From Lineus longissimus (Eukaryota; Nemertea; Pilidiophora; Heteronemertea; Lineidae): DNA of 64,000 nt. The first letter of the stretch is position 1. Each line of letters begins with the position of its first letter. Shown in pieces: positions 54,695 through 64,000 of the stretch. The notes under the pieces were generated by a model. It was not told where the DNA came from. It worked only from the letters and a program-made list of their open reading frames with translations, and did no database searches. The stretch is taken from positions 10,478,001 through 10,542,000 of the forward strand of contig NC_088316.1 in assembly GCF_910592395.1 (NCBI RefSeq). The letters are read 5' to 3'. A program made the position numbers and the translations under genes.

Positions 54695-55482
54695 TCTCGT
54701 GTGTGGGTGTGCTTCAGATGTGATGTGCTGGTAACCTCTCCATCCAGGTATAGGTTACCTTGCGTGTCGCGGATCGCCTGCATTGCGATATATTGTCCGC
54801 TCCTTCTCACCATCGGATGAATTATTCACATCTCTGTCCTCACCTGAGTTCACTGCAATTCACTCTGCTACTAAACTTCATTATTTTACTCTCAAAGTAA
54901 TTTGGGTTTCTTTCCTTCTCTGGGAAAACCCAAAGCTTCGTTTAGGGTGTTTATGCTTACAGCTTAGTACAGAGTAATTTCACTGGGTCAGTCTGGACTA
55001 AGTTGTGCCATCGTGTAGTGTGATGGATTTTATTGTGTTTAGCTCGGGTTTAGAGCTTATCGGTATATCTTTATAATCGAGATTTCTAAGCAGGAATGAA
55101 CATTCGCTTTCTAGGATGTTAAGACGCTTGTTTTCGTAGTGACAGTGTGTGTATTAATTATATTGACTCTATAGACTTGCCTGCTGAAACAATTACTGTG
55201 AACTCTTCAGGTGCTGTTGTGTCTTGCCTGTCTTCAGACTGATTTATGTGTTTCTCAAGACTTTGAGAATTTTTAGACTTAGGTATTATTTTGCAAGTTT
55301 TCCTGTAACACAACCCAGTGTCTTTTGGGGTCACGCCTGCACATATGAAGGTTCAGATTTCTTGGTAATGCTGATCTTTTCATTGTATCGTGTTTGGCTA
55401 TGTCTTCGGTTGGTTGTGTACTTGGATTTTATTGGGGAGCATCTCGTGGTTACCAGACTCTGTCAGGGGGGTGGGTATGTCC
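54695..55482 (+). other. BEL-A 3' untranslated region and polypurine tract
   Basis: No coding sequence is recognised between the pol stop and the LTR. The purine run CAGGGGGGTGGGTATG at 55464-55479 is the likely plus-strand primer, as in the left BEL copy. Confidence 0.7.
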
Positions 55483-55577
55483 TGTAATTTCTTGTTGGCC
55501 TTTATTTGGTACATCTTGTATATATTCAGTTCATCCCGCAGTTGCGCAGTGGCCCGGATGTCCTTATCAGCTGATTC
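55483..55577 (+). repeat. BEL-A 3' LTR, first 95 bp only
   Basis: TGTAATTTCTTGTTGG...CTGATTCC matches the 5' LTR up to GCTGATTCC, where Harbinger-1 begins. The rest of the LTR (starting AGGAAAAGCACG in the 5' copy) is not found before 64000. Confidence 0.88.
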
Positions 55578-55752
55578 CTGGGCCCGGTTTCTCAAAGAAT
55601 CTTAAGTCTGTTTTGGTGACTTAAGTATGAGAATTTCTTAAGTTTTGTCTTAAGTTGATTCACAAAGAATCTTAACTCGCCTAGCCGACTTAAGTACCCC
55701 AAAAACTTAAGCACGGTAGCTACCGTACTTAAGTCGGAATTAAGGACACAAA

Positions 55753-58700
55753 ATGGCGGAAATTCGCCGGCACAACCGGCCTGTCCTTCGATATTTGATG
55801 GCCCGAGGCCCAGAAAGACGCCTCGTAGACCATCAAAACCCCTTGGAGAAGTACTCCGCCAAGGGGGTGAAAGACAGATATCGTTTCCTGCCCAACACAA
55901 TAATGGTCTTCGTTGAGGTATTCGGCCCAAAGTTGACGCGTCCGACCGACCGTGGCCATGCACTGCCTGTCATACTACAAATTTGCGTGTGTCTCCGTTT
56001 CCTTGCTTGCGGGTCCTTCCAAATAATGGTCGGGGATGGAGATGGACTGTCAAAAAGTTCCATGTGCCGTATCGTGAAGGCCACCATGAATGAAATAATC
56101 AAATATATGAGCGAAATCATAAAATTTCCGAGGGGCGACGAAGCAACAGAAACAAAGAAGCGCTTCTTCGCAGTTGCAGGTATGTATCAGTTCCCATCTC
56201 ATGTGCTCCTCGCCCACTACTATTTATAGTGCTCCAATCAGCAAAATGAATGACAAAATCGATAGGTGAACATGCATATTAAGCAGGTCAAACTTCTCCA
56301 ATCAGCAAACGGTGAATGAAGAAATCGCTGTTGGTAACCGTGAATATTTTAACAGGTCAAGGACAGGTCAAACTTCATCAGCTGTTTTTTTTCATCACAC
56401 ACATGCATGACATGTGTCGTGTGTCATCATGGAAGCGAAACTGCGTGGTTCAATGCTGTTGTTTGTTTATTGAAAACCGGCTGTTAGATTGCTGGAAACT
56501 TTATAATCATGTGAAGGTATCTATGCAGCCATCTATTCTAATGAATACTCGCATCCGCGCCACTGTGACTGTGCAGTTGAGTTGATCGAGTGCAGACTGT
56601 TGTCGACTGTGACTGTACGTAGTGTTGCATGTTGTTGTTGTGTGCTTGTGTGTCCACCAATGACCATCATCCATGGCATGTACAGCCTACACTACTGCTG
56701 TATGGATTGTTGGTCAGTCAGGTCTGGCCTATACTCGATCATGAGTATGCAGTATGTTCTATACTTTTCTTGTACCAATATCATCCCTCCATGCATTGCA
56801 TCTTGCATCCATAAAAATGCCCTCAACTCACTGAGTGAGGTGGATGTCGACCAGGGCGGGGCGCAGTCGGGGAATGATATAGTTAGTTAGGCCTAATACA
56901 GGTCAGTTTGTGTGTTGCCTAATGGTTCTTCCACTTTGATTTTAGGTTTCCCTAAGGTAATCGGTGCTTTGGACTGCACACAGATAAAGATTCAAGCCCC
57001 ATCTCAATTTGAGGATGTTTATGTCTGTCGCAAATCCATTCACAGCATCAATGTTCAGGTAAGCATGTGTGAATAGAACACTTTCAAAAGTCAGTTGGTA
57101 GCCCTGCCTAGTAACGAAATGTGCACATAATGTCTGTAGGCCTACACCAAAGTACAATAAACATGCATTGCATTTATTACCAGATGACCGGCTGGCTGGC
57201 TTTTTTATTTAGTCATCTTGGAACGAGATCAGGTTCACTTTCAAAGCCTGGCTCATTGGAGGCCTGGGGCCGGTTGCACAAAAGTTATGGTGATAAAAGT
57301 ATGTTAGTTTATCTTTTTATGTTAAAGTCCCTAACTTAGCGTTAGCTAACATAACGCTAAAATTGAGTTTCACAAATCAATGTTAGGCCCAATGTTAACT
57401 AACGCTACTTTTAAGTAAATCAATGTTAGTTGCTAGGGACATTTCCCATAATGCATTTGGTCCTCATATTGAAAGCAAGACATGCAAGATGGCTGCCTCC
57501 ATAGAGAATCATTCATCTCAAAAGACAAAAAGGGAGAGAAAACCAAATTTTTCACACTCAGAAGCCGAAGTTTTAGCCGATGTTGTCATAAATGAACTTG
57601 GGATCTTGCGATCCAAGTTTTCGTCAGATGTGACAAACAAAATGAAAAAAAACAAATGGGATGAAATTGCCCTAATGGTTAGTTCCTTGGGAGTGGCCAC
57701 AAGGACCGGGGATAACTGCAGGGAAAAATGGAACCAGCAGCTTTCAAAGGCGAAAGAGATCCATTCCCTGCAGCAAAAACACCAGAGAGGGACTGGCGGA
57801 GGGGGAAAGATGCCACAGGCCGACCCTACACTGCAGAGAATAATAGAAACATTCGAAAAAGACGCAGCATTCAGAGGCATCACTGGTGGATTTGAGTCTG
57901 CAGGTAGGTACACCAGGCTCCGATTTAGCCTAATTAGGCCATAAAACGCTATCTACTTCTACCAGCATATATTTCTGAACATAGGCCTAAGCCTTACATA
58001 GGTCTAGATTTCATAGCCTGATGTCAATCTTCAAAAACATTGGTGGAATTAAGCTCAACTCGGCCCTACCCTGGCTAAGTTCAAAGTATGTCGTCTGGTG
58101 CCTGCATCGATATTGGCACTCTGCCAGCCATTTCTGTTGGACTTCCTGTGTGTATAGCGACCATGTGTACATGCTGACATGACAGTGCATGCATGCATTT
58201 TTCAAGCGGCCGAAAGTACAGCTTTTCATGACCGTCACTTAGAAATAGTACCATAGTAGTTGACTTCATAGCTCTATAAATCAAATTCATCAGCAGATAA
58301 GGTAGTTCAACTGCACAAAAGTACAGAAAATGTGGTTATTCGCTGCTCCAAATACGCGCTTGCAAATTTCCCGACTCCATATTTCTAAACGCACTGAGCA
58401 TGCCCAGTAAGTGTATGGAACGCAAAGTTTGCAAATAGTACTATACAGGGTGAAACAGAAATAAGTTCCAATATAAATATTTTGTTAATACTTTTAATTT
58501 ATTCAATAAGTCATGTGAATTACCTCAAAGAATTAACAAAATGATCGCAATTGTACACATTAGGCCTATTGTTAAGCTGACATCACCCTGTTTTAATGGA
58601 ATATCCATAGAAATTTGGATTTTCAATGGATTTAATTAGAATTTATTGATTTTTCCCGCCAATTTATGTGATTCATTCCCTTTAAACTTTAAAACTTTCA

Positions 58701-61700
58701 TTTGTTAATATTTTCAGTAACCACACCTATAAAGGCTACAGCAGCAGTCTCCCTCCCTGTTACATTACCTGATCTGGCTGGTTGGACTCCTGGTAAGTTT
58801 AATTTAAAGGTGCTGGAAGCTCGATGATAAATATGCCCATGTCAATTAAGAGCCGAGTATTTCTTAGACTATGATACATTACATTGGTACCGGTATACAA
58901 TGGAAGAAATACAAGTAGGCCTACTGAGAAACAGAAAGCGACTATAGTGACCCGGTTAGACATCATGCGTCTTTAATTTAGAAATAGTAAAATTATTTTT
59001 TATGATAATTTCATTTAATTTTTCAGTAAATCAAGCTGCAGATGTTGATGTCGACTGCTCAGATGCAGTGGTTGTGGCAACCTTTGATCGTCAACCACAC
59101 GAAACACACATAGAGGGAGCCACAATAATTCTTGGTATGCTATTAGATACAGGTTCGGTCTTTCAGTAGGCTATTAGGCCCGGGGTCTAATACTGCATCG
59201 ATGCTGATAGCCTGGCCCACACCTCATATATCAAGGCATTTGCATTTTGGATATTTGAATCTATATTTGCCAGAGTTTTGGTTGCAAAACATTTTGTGAC
59301 CTTTCGTGATTTGATATTTATCATCATATAGGCCGAACTGTCATTTTTTATTCTAGATTCTCAACAGACGATGACAGCCACTGCAATGACTGCCCCAAAA
59401 TCTCCAGCCAAAAAGAAGGCCAAACTGTGCAAAGTCACTGGTGAGTAGTTGGGACTCTAGAATGGCGAAAGCCTTTCTTGATTTTAAGCAGTCCCTACAT
59501 GAATCAATCAAATGTGCTAAAATGAGCTCTGGCCGTTCACAAAGTGACAAAATTGAAGTGCTGTGTGATCCATTTAACCCGTCATAATTTGTTTCATTCT
59601 CTCCTAGGTGCCAGGAAAGCACATGCGAAGGGTCTGCTGACAGACGCCATGTGCCGACAGAAGACTCAGCAGGATGTATTTAACATGCAGCTTGAGGTCC
59701 TTGAGGCAACTCTTGTTACGCAGAAGGCCACAACACGTACTCAGGAAGTTCTTCAGAAAGAGGCTGGCCTTCGAATAGAAAAGCTACAGCTGGAGATTGC
59801 TCTGCTGAAGGAAAAGGAGTTCTTGGGTCTGTCGGGCATTGAACTGTAAATTTATGTGTAAATAGTATCTATGTTTATAGGATTTGAATTTTTTAAATAT
59901 TAAATATATTAAATAGTAAATATATAGTAAATATCAAGTTATTTAAAACACAAAGGGAATGTATCAAAATTAGAAGCTACAGTGTCAGTGACATGATGAA
60001 AATGTTATGGTATATTTCTTACGCGAGTGTTGATTATGCAATACATATAGTTATAGTTTTTAAGTTTGAAATTGGAAAATTCACTGGCTGTAGCTTCCAC
60101 TGTTTTGATATATCCCCTCACTCAGGTTGCAGTGGATCACAGTCAATTAAGCAAAGTAGCGATTGGCGAGGTAGTCCCTGTAAACACTGCCAGAGTTTGG
60201 GCCAGCATACTCCTCATCATCATCTTCATCATCTTCTTCGTCATCACTGTCGTCGTCTTCTGGCCGGGGGTCACGTTCTCCTCTCATCTTTGCAATATTA
60301 TGCAGGACAAAACAGGCAGAGATGATCTTAACTACACGGTCTGGCTGCATACGAATCTCCCCATGGAGAACATGGAACCTCCTCTTTAACACTCCAAAGG
60401 CATGTTCTATCCTCACTCTTGTGGCACATAAGGAAGTGTTCAATCTCTGCTGGGCTTCTGTTGTGGGTGCTCCGTACGGGACGATGAGATACGGCATACA
60501 AGGGTATCCACTATCTCCTAGCAACAGTCCATCTTCACCTCTGGGGTTTGTCAGTTCCAGGTGCTCTTTAAGGTCACTGTTCCTCCAAATAAAGGCATCA
60601 TGGGTTGCCCCTGGCCAACGTGCAACTACATTGGTGAATTTTCCTGAAAAGGAAATGTATCATTTTAGTTAGGAGGGCTATTGATCATTATTACACGACC
60701 ACTCCGTATTTTATTATATTCAACATATTTCAGCATCAACAAGTTTCTATGCAATTAACGATGAAAAAATACAAAAACTATGCGTATTCTATCTTTATGA
60801 GCAACAGTGTACAAGAGATAATTTTTGCATAAATGGCATTCCATATGTTTTGTTGGTCAGGCAATCATGGAATTGGTCAACGTTCGTTTACCAAAAAAGG
60901 CATGTCAGTCATGGTGCATGTCATGATGTCGAGGATGTGGCGCTTGTTGTGATATCATGGATATTGGCCCTAGTATTTAGCATGTTTTCAGGTATAATTA
61001 TAAAAGTAATTACCCTTATCGTCAACCACTGCTTGCACGTTGATGGAGTGATATCCCTTCCTGTTTACAAAAGATGCTTCGTAGGCTGGAGCTGGAGGAA
61101 CTTGCGCGGGTTGTTCTGCTTCTTCCATGGCTTCGCCTTCGCGATCTGCAGGCATGGGCAGTGCAGGTGCATGTGCAGGATCAGGAGCATGTAGGCCTAT
61201 CTGGTCATCTCGCATCTCCTGGTCATTCTCAGCAGCATTGGCTGGTTCTGGGATGTGATCAGCATCAGGACGTGGCTCACTGGGGCATATTATTCTGATG
61301 TGCGTGCCGTCGATGCATCCCAATACTTTGGGAAAATGTGCGATCGCATAGAATCCAGCTTGAATTCGACGCCTCTCCTCCACCGACTGGGGCCACACAA
61401 TAAAATCGTCCCGTGCAGCATCTAACAGGCCAGCCACCCTGTGCACCACACGACTTACACTCGCTTTGTCTACACCGAAAGTGTCCCCAATAACTTCAAA
61501 GAAAGCTCCAGATGCAAAATAACGGAGAGCAATCAAGACTTGCACCTCAGGCGAAATTGCATGGCTTCTGTTGGTGGCACTTTCAATGTCCTCCCTGAGC
61601 ATATCAACTATCAAAACAATGGTTTCTCTGCAAAAACGGTATCTTTTAAAAAGTTTTTTGTCATTGAAGAACTCCAAGTGGTTGATTCTTTCTCTAAAAT

Positions 61701-63011
61701 GCCGTGGAGCTTGAAATAATGGCTGGAAAGCCACAAACAGGGCCTGGTTGTCCACCATTTTGTTTCAACTAACTCCAAAATAGGGATTTATCTTGGGGTT
61801 AGGAGGTCAGTTAAAGTTAGCGTTAACTTAACGCTACTTTTAAATAATTTTCTTTCTTGCAACCCAAATTAACTTTTTGGAGTTAAGTTAACGCCAAGAT
61901 AAACTAACAGTGATTTTTAACTATTTTTTTCTTTTGTGCAACTGGCCCCTGATCTAGTTTAAGAGATTGCATGTCCATCTGAAATATGAATATCCTGATT
62001 CCTGGCATAGTATGAATTAAAATCATTGCTAAGTATGAAAAATTTTGAAAGTACAGTGTTTCTGCCAGAAAAAAATTCAAGAGGGGGAACCAAACCCAAA
62101 TTCCTGGTCGAAAGAGCAAATTTTGGCTGTTTTTCGGACAATCTTGGCAGTTCCCCCCCCCCCCCGGCAGAAACCCAGAAATAATATTTCAATTTCCACT
62201 TTTTGGTATTGCAGATGATATGTGATGCTGATCGCATTGCCACAAACCTTGTAGCCAAATGGCCGGGAAGTGTTCACGACAGTCGAATATTCAAGGTGTC
62301 GTCCATTGGCCGAGAACTTGCTAACCAAGGTAATTCAGACATGTGTGATACCCACTAAAAACAAGTAATTTAATAGATAGATAAAAAATTTAATTGGAAC
62401 TTTATCTACATTTATAACTAACATACATGTAGTAGAAAAGAAATTATCACATAGGCATACTACTGGATCAACAGTATCATGCTTATTTGAAAAATATATA
62501 ATATATAAACGAGAAACCCCATGTTATGTATAAAATGACAAAAAAACATTGATATTCTCATATTCAATAAATTAGTATAAAATTCATTCATTTTGAAAAA
62601 AATTATTACATTTACAATATTGTATTTACAATTTCAGCTCCACATGATGGATTCCTTTTGGGAGACAAAGGTTATGCACTTGAACCGTACCTGATGACAC
62701 CTTATCGGAATCCAACACCTGAAGAAGCCAGATACAATGCCGCCCAAGCACGAACCAGGACACGAGTTGAGCAGGCCTTTGGCATTTTAAAGAGGCGGTT
62801 CCATTGCTTGCACGATGAAATTCGGCTGGTCCCAGAACAGGCCTGTAAAGTGATAGTCTGCTGTGTAATCCTCAACAACATTGCACTGAAGCGGCATGAT
62901 GTGATGGAGCCACTTTTGGAGAATCAATATAACCTTGATCCCATTGATGACGATACTGTAACTGGAAGGGTTGTAAGAGATCATTTGCGTGATACCTTCT
63001 TTCATTTCTGA
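55753..63011 (+). CDS. Harbinger-1 transposase, HARBI1-like, 4 exons, intact
   Basis: Exons 55753-56179, 56946-57058, 62215-62329 and 62638-63011, all GT-AG with matching phases, give 342 residues, a usual HARBI1 length. The N-terminal helical part (NHRFLP-like VKDRYRFLPNTIM, VILQICVCLRFLACGSFQ, SKSSMCRIVKATMNEI) precedes the DDE_Tnp_4 core: Asp in GALDCTQIKI, Asp in LLGDKGYALEPY, Glu in TRVEQAFGILKRRF. No stop or frameshift was seen. Intron 3 is 5.2 kb because it contains the whole of Harbinger-2. ATG 55753 follows AAA and fits the family start. No Myb-like partner of this element is visible in the window. The enzyme cuts and pastes the element in the nucleus; domestication as a host gene is possible but less likely given its transposon end. 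Confidence 0.88.
57489..59849 (+). CDS. Harbinger-2 Myb/SANT-like partner protein, 5 exons
   Basis: Exons 57489-57903, 58718-58792, 59027-59134, 59357-59440 and 59608-59849; every intron is GT-AG in phase 1, giving 307 residues. Residues ~15-95 form the Myb/SANT-like DNA-binding domain (RKPNFSHSEAEVLADVVINE ... NKWDEIALMVSSLG ... NCREKWNQQLSKAKEI), with three spaced Trp/aromatic positions. The middle is Thr/Pro-rich with a basic patch (SPAKKKAKLCK). The C-terminus is a long Glu/Leu/Gln helix (QEVLQKEAGLRIEKLQLEIA) able to form a coiled coil. ATG 57489 is in good context (AAGATGGC); the in-frame upstream ATG at 57423 lies in the subterminal repeats. In this superfamily the partner binds the ends and helps transposase enter the nucleus. 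Confidence 0.88.
60147..61758 (-). CDS. Harbinger-2 transposase, HARBI1-like, 2 exons, intact
   Basis: Exon 1 61758-61014 and exon 2 60643-60147 (GT-AG, phase 1) encode 413 residues. The N-terminal helices (YRFCRETIVLIVDMLRE, EVQVLIALRYFASGAFFEVI, DKASVSRVVHRVAGLL) are followed by the DDE core: Asp in LGCIDGTHIRI, Asp in LLLGDSGYPCMPY, Glu in TRVRIEHAFGVLKRRF. An extra Ala/Pro/Glu-rich loop (~60 residues, near 61100-61280) lies between the first Asp and FVNRKGYHSINVQ, and the C-terminus is highly acidic (DDDSDDEEDDEDDDEE). No stops or frameshifts. The distance of its end to the right terminus of the Myb gene is short, suggesting shared 3' sequence. Confidence 0.92.
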
Positions 63012-63262
63012 TTGTGCAAGCATGCAAGTGTTTTTTATGATATTTTAAGAGGAAACCTAAGTGAGTTGGCCATAAAATTGCATTTAAAAGAATACATGTG
63101 TTAGGGGCAAAATCCGTGTGCTATGTGAATCTATGCCTTTTATAGGTACGAAAAATAGTATTCAAAACTTTGGTTCATAGATCTTGTACTGTTTGGCATG
63201 TTTGATATTTGTACTTTTTGTGGCAAATTTGGATGTTTTTGATAGAATGTCTGACAGATCAG
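63012..63262. other. Downstream of the Harbinger-1 gene, no feature seen
   Basis: AT-rich with no ORF of note. No clear AATAAA is close to the stop. The CAG at 63260-63262 precedes the next Harbinger-like end. Confidence 0.4.
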
Positions 63263-63303
63263 GGCCCGGTTGCACAGTCAGCATTAGGTTAACAACAACT
63301 TAA
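63263..63303 (+). mobile_element. Harbinger-3 left end (cut by a TTAA element)
   Basis: GGCCCGGTTGCACAGTCAGC after CAG resembles the ends of Harbinger-1 and -2 and keeps the CWG rule. About 40 bp in, at TTAA 63300-63303, another element end begins. The rest lies outside the window or is lost. Confidence 0.65.
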
Positions 63304-63477
63304 AGGCCATATATCAAGGTTTTTTGCCATTTTCTGCTGTAAGACGATTTCAAAAGTGTACCTAACACTTTATACAATACAGAAAACCAAATGCAATTAG
63401 CTCCATCCATTTTGAAGATATAGCCAATTATGTGTTTGACAACTTGATTACCTAATCAGGCTAGCAACTGGCGGTTT
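63304..63477 (-). mobile_element. Second copy of the P2X7-element end (reverse)
   Basis: AGGCCATATATCAAGG and the following 174 bp match the reverse complement of 11214-11387 almost base for base, beside TTAA. Similarity stops at AACTGGC, so this copy differs inside from the P2X7-carrying one or is rearranged. Confidence 0.85.
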
Positions 63478-64000
63478 TCACATTCTGCACTTGTGCGCAC
63501 CACTACTCCTGCAGCGCTGTACGTAAAATGATATTTCGAAACAGTTCAAGTTCAAATTTGAACTAAGATGTAAGAATGATGCTAAAAGTAACATCACACA
63601 ACAAAAAAGTGCATTGCCATTGACATTTTAAAAATATCAATATTGCAGTACTAAATTGCAATACCTGGGCCATGATGCCTTATTTGATGATTATAACCGT
63701 AGTAGGCCTACTTAGCAAAACTTCAGTTCCTATATCACTTTGAAATTATCTTGTATCAGCCACTGGACTGTTCTTCTTGTGTTCATATTTTCATTTTAAA
63801 GGGACTCTGTAGACAGCAAGGTGGGCAAGATGAAGTTTAAATTAGTCGGGTCTCTCACATCTCGAAGTACATCGAAATCTTCGATCATGCTTGTACGCCG
63901 AATATATTCATATATATTAAACATGACCCAGTTTGAACTACAGTGGACACCTCCCTTAGTGGACACCTCTCTATTGAGGATAACCTCTCCATCAAGGACA
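63478..64000. other. Right edge, no recognised feature
   Basis: Probably the interior of the TTAA element starting at 63304. No P2X7-type exon is seen on either strand up to the edge. The last 60 bp hold repeated TGGACACCTC words (CAGTGGACACCTCCCTTAGTG). Confidence 0.4.

Larger units (their letters stand above)
38712..55577 (+). mobile_element. BEL-A LTR retrotransposon, cut by five later insertions
   Basis: The 5' LTR (38712-39438) and a partial 3' LTR (55483-55577) match over their first 95 bp with about four differences. Between them, gag-pol sequence is collinear once the insertions are removed: LINE 41137-46965, MITE 47574-47973, Myb-only element 48371-51354, a palindromic insertion around 52705-53336, and Harbinger-1 at 55581. 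Without them the element would be about 6.5-7 kb, a normal BEL length. The 3' LTR remainder is not in the window. Confidence 0.9.
57267..61948. mobile_element. Harbinger-2, complete 4.7-kb PIF/Harbinger transposon
   Basis: The ends GGGCCGGTTGCACAAAAG and (inverted) GGGCCAGTTGCACAAAAG have one mismatch in 18. CTG is duplicated at 57264-57266 and 61949-61951, which fits the CWG target known for animal Harbingers. Both ends carry AACGCTAACTTTAA-like words. It encodes two convergent complete genes: Myb-like (+) and transposase (-), with 3' ends 298 bp apart. It has no visible damage and may be able to move. Confidence 0.93.
55581..63262. mobile_element. Harbinger-1 (left end and gene; right end not found)
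   Basis: The left end GGCCCGGTTTCTCAAAGAAT follows CTG at 55578-55580 and interrupts the BEL-A LTR. The subterminal 150 bp repeat CTTAAGT words. The element contains an intact four-exon HARBI1-type gene. I do not find an inverted partner of the left end between 63012 and 64000, so the element is truncated, continues beyond the window or was cut by the later insertion at 63263. The given end is therefore only the next known border. Confidence 0.7.

Noticed and set aside
55390-55624. Overlapping frames at the BEL-A 3' LTR
   Set aside because: They run across the polypurine tract, LTR and a transposon end, so they are not genes.
1-64000. tRNA, rRNA, snRNA genes and riboswitch-like structures
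   Set aside because: I looked for cloverleaf boxes and conserved RNA words and found none; weak B-box-like GGTTCGAAT at 4105-4113 (GGTTCGAATCG) has no accompanying acceptor stem that I could pair.

Overview
This 64-kb window is nuclear DNA of a metazoan, most likely a marine invertebrate. The evidence is GT-AG introns, BEL/Pao and Gypsy retrotransposons, a Jockey/CR1/L2-type LINE, HARBI1-type transposons and a P2X7-type zinc-domain gene. I cannot name the phylum. Elements that open with GAGGCCCAAGGGCC and close with GCTGAGCTAA resemble repeats I associate with molluscs, while the frequent word TAGGCCTA also fits echinoderms. Both are weak hints. I see no ordinary host gene, tRNA, rRNA or CRISPR array. 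Nearly everything recognisable is mobile DNA inserted into other mobile DNA.

Layout, left. 1-2704 is an internally deleted BEL/Pao copy with its 3' LTR, which carries a 943-bp inverted-repeat element with a 9-bp target duplication. 2820-14165 is a ~1.5-kb element built of ~300-bp tandem units ('repeat Y'), split by three insertions. These are a 5-kb DNA transposon (3092-8055, TTAC duplication) with a DDE-like gene and ten copies of a 14-bp subterminal motif; a 2.5-kb TTAA-flanked element (8883-11387) carrying an intact three-exon P2X7 'ballast'-domain gene; and a 2.4-kb element (11686-14082) whose ends hold opposed arrays of GCTGGAA-type words. 14166-16033 is mostly anonymous, with G-tract hairpins and a LINE tail.

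Layout, middle. 16034-27703 holds two copies of a 717-bp inverted-repeat element. The second was entered by a Gypsy element (20400-27688, nearly identical LTRs), which was entered by a TTAA element (22425-24676), which was entered by repeat X. A second copy of repeat X lies at 17224-18904. 27721-30665 is a decayed second Gypsy element with a primer site matching tRNA-Gln. 31234-34254 is a four-exon gene of an unassigned transposase-like family with a C-terminal Tudor/SH3-like segment. 18953-19598 and 35032-35908 are fragments of what may be one further transposase-like family.

Layout, right. A BEL gag remnant (37309-38711) was entered by BEL-A (38712-55577). BEL-A was then cut by a full-length LINE (itself cut by a 599-bp inverted-repeat element), a 400-bp TAA-flanked element, a 3-kb AAT-flanked element carrying only a Myb/MADF-like gene, and a palindromic insertion. 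Its 3' LTR is broken by Harbinger-1 (intact four-exon transposase gene). Intron 3 of that gene contains Harbinger-2, an intact 4.7-kb element with a complete transposase and a complete five-exon Myb-like partner gene. A third Harbinger end and another copy of the TTAA-element end lie at 63263-63477.

How it works together. Harbinger-2 has every part expected of a self-sufficient unit: ends, CTG duplication, transposase and Myb-like protein. The element at 48371 has only a Myb-like ORF and ends, and the P2X7-domain element has only ends and cargo, so both should depend on transposases supplied elsewhere. Retroelement polyproteins are broken by stops, frameshifts and insertions, although Gypsy-1 is young by its LTR identity.
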